From assembly GCA_020025915.1 (NCBI GenBank), contig JAHHRH010000041.1:1-12131 (forward strand): DNA of 12,131 nucleotides. Reading direction: 5' to 3'. Positions within the stretch are counted from its first letter, which is position 1. Each line of letters starts with the position of its first letter. The notes below the pieces were generated by a model. That model was not told where the DNA came from. It was given only the letters and a program-made list of their open reading frames with translations, and ran no database searches. This DNA comes from Sutterella sp. GTDB lineage: Bacteria; Pseudomonadota; Gammaproteobacteria; Burkholderiales; Burkholderiaceae_F. Positions 1 to 7,046 of this stretch are shown piece by piece. The position numbers were made by a program, and so were the translations under genes.

Positions 1-57
1 CGGTCAGTGGACTTTCACCACATAAACACACGTGCGCCGCTGGGCGCACCAAAAACA

Positions 58-89
58 AAAGCGCTAAATTCGTGAGAATTTAGCGCTTT
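58..89 (-). terminator. Intrinsic terminator of the molbindin gene
   Basis: A perfect inverted repeat (AAAGCGCTAAATT and AATTTAGCGCTTT, 6-nt loop) lies 23 bases past the minus-strand stop codon. On the minus strand the right arm runs into TTTTGTTTTT, as expected of a Rho-independent terminator. A second GC-rich hairpin (arms 32-38 and 43-49) follows without a clean T-run and may act as a back-up or belong to the neighbouring gene outside the window. Confidence 0.8.
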
Positions 90-111
90 GGGTTGAGGCG
101 TGACTAAAAAA

Positions 112-324
112 TTAGTCTTCGACAGCGATCATAACGTTGGAAGCCTTGATCACGGCATAAGCCTTGCTACCTACTTTGAGTTCGAGGTTCTTTGCGGAGG
201 TCGTCGTAATGGAAGAAACGATCTTTTCGCCAGCGGGCGTTTCGATGGTTACTTCGGTAGAGACGGGGCCTTCGTTAATGGCAACAACGGTACCTTCGAG
301 GCAGTTACGAGCAGAAATTTTCAT
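112..324 (-). CDS. mop: Molbindin: single-TOBE-domain molybdenum-pterin binding protein
   Basis: A 70-residue protein made of one TOBE (Mop) domain. It begins MKISARNCLEG, followed by GxVxxI, a GPVSTEV strand, an IT-T-SA-NLEL segment and the closing IKASNVMIAVED. This is the classic molbindin pattern, and the length equals that of stand-alone molbindins. Family knowledge: such proteins assemble into oligomers in the cytoplasm that bind molybdate or tungstate at subunit interfaces and buffer or store the oxyanion for molybdenum cofactor enzymes. The start is clear: AAAGGA sits 7-9 nt upstream of the ATG. No modABC or cofactor-synthesis genes are visible next to it, so here it is a monocistronic orphan with its own promoter and terminator. 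Metal preference cannot be read from the sequence. Confidence 0.93.
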   Translation of the reverse strand: MKISARNCLEGTVVAINEGPVSTEVTIETPAGEKIVSSITTTSAKNLELKVGSKAYAVIKASNVMIAVED

Positions 325-369
325 TCTGATTTTCCTTTCTGGATGAAATAATAAGAAAGTAATTTCTAC

Positions 370-399
370 ATCATACTCTCTTTATGGGGAGGTGCTCAA
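370..399 (-). promoter_or_regulatory. Sigma-70-like promoter for the molbindin gene
   Basis: On the minus strand a TTGAGC box (394-399) is followed after 18 bp by TATGAT (370-375). Transcription would start near 363 and give a leader of about 38 nt containing the AAAGGA ribosome binding site. No molybdate-responsive ModE palindrome was recognised. Confidence 0.6.
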
Positions 400-594
400 A
401 AAAGGGATGTGAATTTGTGTTTATTTAATCTGTAGCAGAGTTGATTTCGACGCTGATGGATTTTTCGTTGCGCATCAGGTGTAGATGCGAAAGCCCTTTT
501 TCTTAAGATGATATAAATATCCTCTGACTACAATGTGACATCTAAGGGCGATTGTTGCTCGTTCATTTCATTAATTCATTGCACTAAGGCCTTT

Positions 595-1272
595 ATGTCT
601 ACTGCGCGTCAACTGACTGTCATATGCCCTCATTGCAAGGGCAAATTATCTTGTACTGCTTTTGAGAGTATCAATACGGAATTGGATGCAACGCTAGCGT
701 ACCAAGTGTTAACGGGGGATCCGTTTACTGTGCATTGTCCGCATTGCAGTCGCCCAGTGACGCCTAATTACCCAACGCTTTGGCATGATATGAAGCGCCA
801 CGCCATGATTCAATACACGGCGTCGGATGACGAAGGAGTGATTGCTGAACATATCAAGTCAGCAAAAGAGGCTTTTGAACACTTCCGTAAGATGGGGATC
901 ACTGTCAAGACGGAACTCCGTATTGTGACGAATCGCGTGGAATTTCGCGAAAAGGCAATGATCTTTCATGAAGGGTTAGATGACCGCGTGATTGAAATGA
1001 TGAAGCTTATCATTTTGAGTACGTTGGATCGTCAAAAGGACGAGATGCCTGCTGAATTGCACTTCTTTGTGTCAAATAAACAAAGAGGATTTGCGGCCGT
1101 GAGTGATGCAGGTGAATTGATGGGTACAGTACCTTTCTTAAACGATATGTATTCTGACTTTGTACAGCTTATGATGTTTGAAGATGATGAGTCCAAGGAC
1201 TATTTTGTCAATGTAGGTTGGGCTACGGACTATCTTCAGGCACATCCCACGCTCTTTGAAGACGAAGCTTAA
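595..1272 (+). CDS. CpXC-domain protein (zinc-ribbon, function unknown)
   Basis: A 225-residue protein with an N-terminal CpXC domain. Two CPHC knuckles at C11/C14 and C48/C51 very probably hold one zinc ion. They are followed by the family's hallmark YPTLWHDMKRHAMIQY stretch (about residues 60-75). The C-terminal half (about 100-225) carries the LRIV-N-EFREK and GLDDRVIEMMKL motifs that usually accompany this domain. No signal peptide or membrane segment is seen, so it should be cytoplasmic. I chose ATG at 595 (AAGG 5 nt upstream) over an in-frame GTG at 535: the extra 20 residues are unlike the family and the GTG lacks a ribosome binding site. The role of CpXC proteins is not established. 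The gene stands alone, convergent with lysP. An AT-rich TATAAA lies at 512-517, but I could not find a matching -35 box. Confidence 0.85.
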   Translation: MSTARQLTVICPHCKGKLSCTAFESINTELDATLAYQVLTGDPFTVHCPHCSRPVTPNYPTLWHDMKRHAMIQYTASDDEGVIAEHIKSAKEAFEHFRKMGITVKTELRIVTNRVEFREKAMIFHEGLDDRVIEMMKLIILSTLDRQKDEMPAELHFFVSNKQRGFAAVSDAGELMGTVPFLNDMYSDFVQLMMFEDDESKDYFVNVGWATDYLQAHPTLFEDEA

Positions 1273-1289
1273 GGGCATCATGTAGATAA

Positions 1290-1327
1290 AAAATGCCTCG
1301 AACTGGTCAACCCATCCGAGGCATTTT
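1290..1327. terminator. Bidirectional terminator between the CpXC gene and lysP
   Basis: An 11-bp perfect inverted repeat (AAAATGCCTCG at 1290-1300 and CGAGGCATTTT at 1317-1327) with a 16-nt loop sits between two converging genes. It has A/T runs on both flanks, so it can end transcription from either side: 18 nt after the CpXC stop codon and 36 nt after the lysP stop. Confidence 0.85.
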
Positions 1328-1362
1328 ACTATAGGTCTTAATGGTGTGGCACACGATACCGA

Positions 1363-2826
1363 TTAACGGTACTTTTCGGGGAACGTCATGTCGCTATAGC
1401 GCACAAATCGCGTTTTCTTGATGAACTTATAAGCAAACCAAACAGACAAGAAAAGCGGAATCCCAATGTATGTTGCAATCACGCTACCCCAATCAATCTT
1501 GCCTTCTAAGAAGGCCGTGTAGTTCTGGCCAAGCATGATGATTATGCAGAGCGCAAAAGCGAACATCGGTCCATATGGGAAGAAGCTCGAATGATAGGGG
1601 AGCTTGGTGACGTCATAGCCATTCAATACATAGCCACGACGGAAACGATAGTGACTAATTGCAATCCCAAGCCAGGCAATAAAGCCGCACATTCCAGAGG
1701 TATTTAAGAGCCACAAGTAGACCGCCTGGTTATCAAAACGAGAGGTCAAGAAACATAAGCCTGCGACTGCTGTCGTCGCAAAAAGGGCATTACGAGGCAC
1801 TCCAGACTTCGAAAGTTTAGCAAAGCATTTCGGCGCATCACCCTGGCAAGCCAAGACGAACAGCATACGGGTTGACGCATAAAGGCCAGAGTTACCCGCT
1901 GACAAAACAGAGGTCAAGATGACGGCATTCATCAAAGCTGCGGCTGACAAGAGCCCCGCGTGCTCAAAGACCAACGTAAAGGGACTCACAGCAATGTCAG
2001 ATACGTCATTACGTAAGAGACGTGGGTCGCTATACGGAATGATCATGCTGATGATGAAGATCGAGAAAATATAAAAGAGGAGAATTCGCCAGAAGACTTG
2101 ACGTACGGCTTTAGGGATATTCTTTTCGGGGTTTTCAGTTTCACCCGCAGCAATCCCAATCAGTTCAGTCCCTTGGAAAGAGAAGCCTACCACCATGGCT
2201 ACGCCAATCAAGGCTGGTAACCCACCCACAAAGGGTGCATCCCCAATTGTCCAGTTGGCAAAACCTGCTGGGGTATCACCCGAAAGGATGCCAAAGATCA
2301 TGGCAAGTCCCGTACCAATGAAGAAGATCACTGTGACGACTTTGAGCAAAGCGAACCAATATTCTGTCTCGCCAAAGCCTTTGACAGAGACGTAGTTCAA
2401 TAAGAAGATGAACCCTAAAAAGAGGGCGCTCCATAGGGTGCCTGGCACATTGGGGAACCACCAACCCATGACAAGCTGAGCTGCCACTAAGTCGACGGCA
2501 ACGGTAATGGCCCAGTTGTAGCAATAGTTCCATCCGAGCGCAAAACCGAAGCCTTCGTCGACATAACGACGGCCATAGGTCGAAAAGGAGCCTGCAACCG
2601 GTTCATAGGCCGCAAGTTCGCCAAGGCTCGTCATCAAGAAGTAGACCATGAGGCCAATGATGGAATAGGCTAATAAGGCGCTCCCAGGACCTGCTTGCGC
2701 AATTGTTGCACCAGAAGCCACAAAGAGCCCTGTCCCAATGGAGCCACCCACTGCAATCATCGTGATATGACGTGCCTTAAGGTCACGTCGAAGTCCCGAA
2801 TTTTGACGGGGGTCTGAATCTGACAT
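1363..2826 (-). CDS. lysP: Lysine-specific permease (APC superfamily, AAT family)
   Basis: A 487-residue inner-membrane transporter that imports L-lysine by proton symport. From memory it matches Escherichia coli LysP (489 residues) along nearly its whole length. Examples are the N-terminal LRRDLKARHITMIAVGGSIG with the helix-1 GGSIGTG loop at residues 27-33, GSFSTYGRRYVDEGFGFALG, and the GFSFQGTELIGIAAGE substrate-site helix. Further C-terminal are VFWRILLFYIF, LSAGNSGLYASTRML and SGMCGFIAWLGIAISHYRFRRGY. Twelve membrane helices are expected. The start is ATG at 2826, with GGAGGA 10 nt upstream and a product length equal to the family's. The frame stays open upstream to 3141, but that region is the riboswitch leader and is not protein. 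Regulation by lysine through the leader is strongly implied. Specificity for lysine rests on both the protein similarity and the leader. Confidence 0.95.
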   Translation of the reverse strand: MSDSDPRQNSGLRRDLKARHITMIAVGGSIGTGLFVASGATIAQAGPGSALLAYSIIGLMVYFLMTSLGELAAYEPVAGSFSTYGRRYVDEGFGFALGWNYCYNWAITVAVDLVAAQLVMGWWFPNVPGTLWSALFLGFIFLLNYVSVKGFGETEYWFALLKVVTVIFFIGTGLAMIFGILSGDTPAGFANWTIGDAPFVGGLPALIGVAMVVGFSFQGTELIGIAAGETENPEKNIPKAVRQVFWRILLFYIFSIFIISMIIPYSDPRLLRNDVSDIAVSPFTLVFEHAGLLSAAALMNAVILTSVLSAGNSGLYASTRMLFVLACQGDAPKCFAKLSKSGVPRNALFATTAVAGLCFLTSRFDNQAVYLWLLNTSGMCGFIAWLGIAISHYRFRRGYVLNGYDVTKLPYHSSFFPYGPMFAFALCIIIMLGQNYTAFLEGKIDWGSVIATYIGIPLFLSVWFAYKFIKKTRFVRYSDMTFPEKYR

Positions 2827-2960
2827 GGTGGAATAATCCTCCGGAAAGAAAAACGTTCGTTGGCGTGATAGGGAAGAGCGTCTATGGGTGGACGGAAACG
2901 ATAAACGACTCCGTGATGTGCGACACACATCCTGAACGAACTTTCCGAAAGACGTGACCC
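2827..2960 (-). promoter_or_regulatory. Structured distal part of the lysP leader, reaching the ribosome binding site
   Basis: Between the leader terminator and the lysP start lie 134 nt that can fold. The RNA run CGGAAAGUUCGUU (2947 to 2935) is complementary to AACGAA (2861-2856) plus CUUUCCG (2848-2842), giving 13 pairs with a 7-nt bulge that holds UUUUU. The helix ends on the first G of the Shine-Dalgarno GGAGGA (2837-2842). Inside it are a GATGTG/CACATC hairpin and an ACGGA/TCCGT hairpin. It could gate translation, or act as a second terminator (stem followed by GUUUUUC). Only the complementarity is seen; the function is inferred. Confidence 0.4.
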
Positions 2961-2983
2961 AAAAACCTTGCGTAGGGGCAAGG
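2961..2983 (-). terminator. Leader terminator in the expression platform of the lysine riboswitch
   Basis: On the minus strand CCTTGC (2983-2978 as GCAAGG on the plus strand) pairs with GCAAGG across a 6-nt loop, and five T's follow (2961-2965). It lies 33 nt beyond the aptamer and 135 nt before lysP, where a ligand-controlled attenuator is expected. The 3' strand of aptamer helix P1 (CUGUCG, 3025-3020) can alternatively pair with CGACGG (2994-2989) just in front of this hairpin. That is a possible route for switching, although it does not overlap the terminator stem itself. Confidence 0.6.
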
Positions 2984-3015
2984 ACGGGCCGTCGTGAAGG
3001 TGCGAACCGACTGGT

Positions 3016-3206
3016 CAGCCGACAGCTCCTCCGCATGAAGCTTCTCTCAATGAGCTTTATGCGGGAGTGAAGCGGATATTCTCCGCAACCCCAATGTCCG
3101 CCACGTGTCCGTGACGTCATTTCGGCAGGCTGTCCTTTCAATCGGTGTCATTGAGTACCCTCTCGACCGTTTACTCTTACAGAGTTCCTGCGCCTCTATC
3201 TCGCTA
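3016..3206 (-). promoter_or_regulatory. Lysine riboswitch (L box) aptamer upstream of lysP
   Basis: Read on the minus strand, the 191-nt segment carries the conserved L-box cores in order. They are GAUAGAGGCGC followed by AAGAGUA (3200 to about 3170), UGAAAGG (3140-3134), GCCGAA (3126-3121), and a final GGAG (3029-3026) just before the closing helix. Helices can be assigned. P1 is UAGC..GAUAG (3206-3196) with CUGUC.GCUG (3025-3016). P3 lies at 3093-3121 (GUCACG/CGUGGC with a GACA loop). P4 is GCGGA/UCCGC (3072-3086). P5 is the 11-bp hairpin with arms 3031-3041 and 3054-3064. Length and order fit the known five-way-junction aptamer. Family knowledge: bound lysine stabilises P1 and turns expression off. 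Placed before lysP, it should shut uptake when lysine is plentiful. Confidence 0.85.
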
Positions 3207-3390
3207 ATGGCGTTTGTCTAGGTAAATATCCTTAGATGAACGCGAAACGTGCATTTTGACACATTCGCGAACGCTTGTGGCAATAAAGGCGTAAATTTTA
3301 CTTTTAGGATCGTGTTTCTGACGGTAAGTCTCAGTAAAGTAAGCCCTCAAGTCCGAGATTTTTCGTGCATACTCTTCTAAGAACAACGTG

Positions 3391-3419
3391 TTGTGACGCG
3401 GCGTGCTGCAAAATATAAA
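3391..3419 (+). promoter_or_regulatory. Promoter of the McrBC-like operon
   Basis: TTGTGA (3391-3396) and TATAAA (3414-3419) are separated by exactly 17 bp, a good sigma-70-type promoter. Transcription would begin near 3426, about 93 nt before the first large gene. The 314-nt stretch 3205-3518 holds this promoter and presumably the divergent lysP promoter, for which no convincing boxes were found. Confidence 0.65.
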
Positions 3420-3429
3420 GAGTCGCGGA

Positions 3430-3516
3430 ATGTCTCAAAAAACTGTGACGTCAAAAGAAGTTAACGGTGGTGTTGATGCGGTGTGTTTGCGTCTTTTTGG
3501 CGAGGAAAGGAACTAA
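3430..3516 (+). CDS. Possible 28-codon leader ORF before the McrB-like gene
   Basis: An ATG at 3430 opens a 28-codon frame (MSQKTVTSKEVNGG...GEERN) that ends in TAA two bases before the GTG start of the McrB-like gene. The Shine-Dalgarno of that gene lies inside the last codons, so ribosomes finishing this ORF could pass straight on (translational coupling). The ORF begins about 4 nt after the predicted transcription start and has only a weak GCGGA ahead of it, so it would be nearly leaderless. No family is recognised. It may equally be a chance open frame. Confidence 0.25.
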   Translation: MSQKTVTSKEVNGGVDAVCLRLFGEERN

Positions 3517-3518
3517 AA

Positions 3519-6500
3519 GTGAGAAAAGTCGAGCAAAACAAAGTTGATATGCTTTGGAAAGAATTGTTGGTTTGGGTCTTTCAAGCGTTAGGGTCAGGTC
3601 AAAGAGACAAAGCAAATAAGCACGCAAGAAAGCTTCTTTTGAGATGGGGCTGTAAAGAAAGTACCAAAGGAACGTGGTGGAAGAGAGATGAGGTCTTAAG
3701 GCACATTGAGAAAATGGAACGCACCATGGGGCCCATGAGTGTCCATTACAAGATTTTCGTCGACTACATCTTCCTCAATCATTCACGTTTTAGTAAGCGA
3801 CTTGGTGAATTTCTCTTTAATGGTGATAGGAAATCTTGGACGAAAGAGGAGTTTTTTCAATTCTGGACGACGGCTGATTTGCCTAGCTGTGCGAAGAAGC
3901 CGACCTATTTTATCCATCGATATAAAGACATTGCCAATCAAACCATTGATCAGGAAACTCTGATTTTAGACGTGATCTTAGTGTTGTCATTTGGGCAAGC
4001 GCCTAGTATGGGTGCGTGTCTCTTAACGCAAATCAAAGCTTTAGAGGAGCACGGTCCGCACGCGTTGATTTGGGATCCAAAATGGCTAGAGATCGCTAAT
4101 GAGTACGAACAAAAGCTTGAAGAAGCGGCTCAAGATGATGATGTTGAAGAAGATGAGGTCGACATTGCTGACGACGAACTGCAATTAACGGAAGCGACTG
4201 AAACTGCCGTTGAGCCTGAAGTAGAAGAAGGGGCAAGTGTTAAAAGTGTTAATGATCAGGCTGCGACAGCCGAGGTTGAGAGCCTGGTAGAAGAAGCGTC
4301 TCAAGCCGAGACTCAGACGCTTGCTACTGAGCCTGTCGCCGTGGTGGACGGCATCTACGAGAGTGACCTTGAACCAACGGTGCCCGTTGGGTCTAGTGTT
4401 GCCACCTCAAGCGACGTGGTGTCGGCTGACACGTTGGCGTGTCCTTTTAAGTCTAAAGACCGTCGACAGGTATCGGTACGAAATTATTTTGAAAGTGAGC
4501 GTAAGGTGACGTTGCCGACTTTAAAGCCAGGGCTTGGTCGTTACTTAGGGTACGTGCGTAAAAACAGCGGAAACTTCCAGAATTTTTATTTTGTCGCTGA
4601 TTGGGCGCAGGATCGTTTTGGTGAAATCGAAGCGATTCTTGCCAAACAACGCTTCCCAAAGTGGGGGGCAGTGAATTTGGCGATTGAGCAACGCAAGGGA
4701 CCCAAAGAAGGGGGCTTTTTTGTGATGGATGTCGATGAGTCCGAATGGGAACTCAATCGAGATGAAAATCATGAACCTCGTCAGGATTATGTCTATCGTG
4801 TCAACTATAACCGCTTACTGAGCGAAAGGCGTTTTTTGCCTGCTAGCGCTTTTGGGATTTATCCAGTGGTGCGTCCAGCGCCTACGATGTCACAACCTTT
4901 AGATTTGACGCGCGCGGTGGACGTGATGTTTACCGATCGAGCCGCCGACGAAGGGCATGTGGAGCTCTCAAATGAATGGGTTATGCTTGAAGCCAATGGC
5001 TTACTTTATGGTCCCGTTCGTGTGAAAGAGTCAGCCAAAAAGCAACCATATGTTCAGCTTGTTGATCGGATGGGGGTGGTTGAAGGCTTCAAAGTTGAAC
5101 GACGTTATTACCATTCGGTCGCGCAGTTTGTACGAGGAACCGAAAGTACAGGGAACACCTATGTGTCGATGCTCTGTGTCGATACGCAGTTCATGACGCC
5201 CATTGATATTGACATTTGGTCAGATGCAGAGCTTGTGAAGCATTTGACGTCGTCGAAGTCTTTTAAAGATGTTGGTGCGCTTGCTGAAATGATTGAAAGA
5301 GGCGACGTCTTCTTCTCGTCTAATCCTGATATTTCGCTCGCTCGTCAGCAACGCTTGAAGAACATGATTTTGCGTGTGAATCAGTGTGTGGATACTCGTG
5401 AGGCATTTGCTGATTTTTTAGCGCGCGAAGTCCTTCAACGTAAAGACAAAATCTTGACTGCTGTGGTGCGTTGTATTGCCAACGACAACGAATTACTCAA
5501 GGTTCTTACGCAAAATGCCACAATCGGCAAAGAAATGGACGGTCTCAAGGCTTTACATAAGTCCTTGAATGAGCAAGTTGCTACGCGTCGTCAAGAGGTC
5601 AAAAAGGCGCTCAATGAAGTGCAACATCATGAACGTCAGGTCGCTGAACTTCAAAAGAGTATTAATGCCAAAACGAAAGTGCTCGGGCTCTTTGACGAAA
5701 ATACCGACATCATCGATGCCTTTAAGTCGATGGATGCACGCATAGATGAGGCGCGGCAAGAGTTAAATCGTTTGAAGGCTTTACAGGATCAAGTTCTAGA
5801 AGACATCAAGGCTGAGATGACGAAGGCGTCGTCTAAGGTCGAGGACGCTTTGCCTCTGAATGTGACTCAGGCTGTGCAATGCTGGGATGAAGCGCAAGAG
5901 GCACGTCGTGTGACGGACGCGGCAGAGGCGGTCAATGAGATGTCCTATCAAGGACCAACCGGGCAGAGTCTTGCCAATGCGTTGGTTCGCTACGTTCAGA
6001 GTCAACGTGCCTATGACGACAACACGGTGCTAAATCTCTACTTGTCGATGGTGCAAAATTTCTTGACGGTGTTGTCGGGGGGGCCAGGTGTCGGTAAGAC
6101 ATCGATTTGCGGCATCCTTGCTGAATCGTTAGGGATGAATACCTTTAACGAGGTGTTAGATGAGTCGCTTCGCGCCCGTATATCTGCGAACCGTTTCTTA
6201 TGTGTGCCAGTGGAGTATGGCTGGACCACAAAGCGCGACTTTATTGGGTATTGGAATCCATTGACGAGTCGGTTTGAGTCGCCCGATCCAGATCGTTGGC
6301 AGTTGATTCGTCGTTTGGACGCAGAAGCACGCAGTGAAAAGGGTTCGGTTTATCCAGCCATGATGCTCTTAGACGAAGCCAATTTGTCGCCAATGGAATA
6401 TTACTGGTCAGATTGGATGCGCCTTTGTGACGAAGAAGCCTTCCCGGGTGACGTGCGTCTTTGGGATAAAGCGATCACGAAGGTGCCTGAAACCTTACGT

Positions 6501-7034
6501 TTTATGGCGACCATCAATAACGACAATACGACCGAAGGTTTGTCGCCTCGTATGATTGACCGTGCGGGCATTATTACGTTGTCTGATACGGAAGACACCG
6601 TTCCGACCGTGCCAGCTGATCGTGTGACGGTTGTGCGTGCGCCGTGGGAACAATTGAAGTCTGTCTTTGGGGCGCGTGAAATCACTGACCACGCACAGCA
6701 AACGCATCAAGTCCTCGATGAAGTCTATCGAGCATTCTCGGTAGTGGGCATTCGTTTCTCACCGCGAGCCCGTCATCAGATCACGGGCTACGTGGGGGCT
6801 GCAACCAATGTTTTTAAAGCTAAGCATGCCAAGCCCGCGTACCTTGAAGCGATTGACTTTGCTGTGATGCAAAAGGGACTCCCAAGAGTGAGTGGTACGG
6901 GAAGCAGCTATTGCGAACGGCTTGAGGGGCTTCGTCAGGTGCTTGATCACTTATCGTTAGATCGTTCGGTCGCCTTACTTGATCAAATCATTCAAGAAGG
7001 CAAAGACGCGCTTGACTGTTATCGCTTCTTCTAA
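3519..7034 (+). CDS. McrB-like AAA+ NTPase with large N-terminal and coiled-coil regions
   Basis: A 1171-residue protein in five visible parts. An unrecognised, mostly helical basic region spans 1-194. A highly acidic linker (EEDEVDIADDE and similar) spans about 195-308. A beta-rich region spans about 308-620 (GRYLGYVRKNSGNFQNFYFV). Coiled coils lie at about 676-770. A C-terminal AAA+ module of the McrB/AAA_5 type spans about 818-1160. The AAA+ motifs are Walker A GGPGVGKT (854-861), Walker B MMLLDEAN (D952, E953), sensor INNDNTTEGLSPR (999-1011) and candidate arginine fingers R1011 and R1015. Family knowledge: McrB relatives form hexamers whose GTP or ATP hydrolysis drives a McrC-type nuclease, with the N-terminus choosing the target. 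GTP use cannot be read here. I chose GTG 3519 because GAGGAAAGG ends 8 nt upstream; an in-frame GTG at 3483 has no ribosome binding site. A McrC-like gene follows after 12 nt. Confidence 0.88.
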   Translation: MRKVEQNKVDMLWKELLVWVFQALGSGQRDKANKHARKLLLRWGCKESTKGTWWKRDEVLRHIEKMERTMGPMSVHYKIFVDYIFLNHSRFSKRLGEFLFNGDRKSWTKEEFFQFWTTADLPSCAKKPTYFIHRYKDIANQTIDQETLILDVILVLSFGQAPSMGACLLTQIKALEEHGPHALIWDPKWLEIANEYEQKLEEAAQDDDVEEDEVDIADDELQLTEATETAVEPEVEEGASVKSVNDQAATAEVESLVEEASQAETQTLATEPVAVVDGIYESDLEPTVPVGSSVATSSDVVSADTLACPFKSKDRRQVSVRNYFESERKVTLPTLKPGLGRYLGYVRKNSGNFQNFYFVADWAQDRFGEIEAILAKQRFPKWGAVNLAIEQRKGPKEGGFFVMDVDESEWELNRDENHEPRQDYVYRVNYNRLLSERRFLPASAFGIYPVVRPAPTMSQPLDLTRAVDVMFTDRAADEGHVELSNEWVMLEANGLLYGPVRVKESAKKQPYVQLVDRMGVVEGFKVERRYYHSVAQFVRGTESTGNTYVSMLCVDTQFMTPIDIDIWSDAELVKHLTSSKSFKDVGALAEMIERGDVFFSSNPDISLARQQRLKNMILRVNQCVDTREAFADFLAREVLQRKDKILTAVVRCIANDNELLKVLTQNATIGKEMDGLKALHKSLNEQVATRRQEVKKALNEVQHHERQVAELQKSINAKTKVLGLFDENTDIIDAFKSMDARIDEARQELNRLKALQDQVLEDIKAEMTKASSKVEDALPLNVTQAVQCWDEAQEARRVTDAAEAVNEMSYQGPTGQSLANALVRYVQSQRAYDDNTVLNLYLSMVQNFLTVLSGGPGVGKTSICGILAESLGMNTFNEVLDESLRARISANRFLCVPVEYGWTTKRDFIGYWNPLTSRFESPDPDRWQLIRRLDAEARSEKGSVYPAMMLLDEANLSPMEYYWSDWMRLCDEEAFPGDVRLWDKAITKVPETLRFMATINNDNTTEGLSPRMIDRAGIITLSDTEDTVPTVPADRVTVVRAPWEQLKSVFGAREITDHAQQTHQVLDEVYRAFSVVGIRFSPRARHQITGYVGAATNVFKAKHAKPAYLEAIDFAVMQKGLPRVSGTGSSYCERLEGLRQVLDHLSLDRSVALLDQIIQEGKDALDCYRFF

Positions 7035-7046
7035 ACTAGTGAGTCA

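Noticed and set aside
2827..3141. A 105-residue N-terminal extension of the lysine permease in the same open frame.
   Set aside because: It overlaps the lysine riboswitch aptamer and terminator, is arginine/serine-rich and unlike LysP, and ATG 2826 has a proper ribosome binding site and gives the family's normal length.
2863..3204. A longer riboswitch closing helix (GCGAGATAG with CTATCACGC near the lysP start, 342 nt).
   Set aside because: It would enclose the terminator and exceed the usual aptamer length; the nearer strand at 3016-3025 is preceded by the conserved GGAG and gives a normal 191-nt aptamer.
3204..3386. A 60-codon minus-strand frame upstream of the lysP leader.
   Set aside because: It starts only at TTG, has no ribosome binding site or ATG upstream, runs into the riboswitch P1 helix, and matches no family I know.
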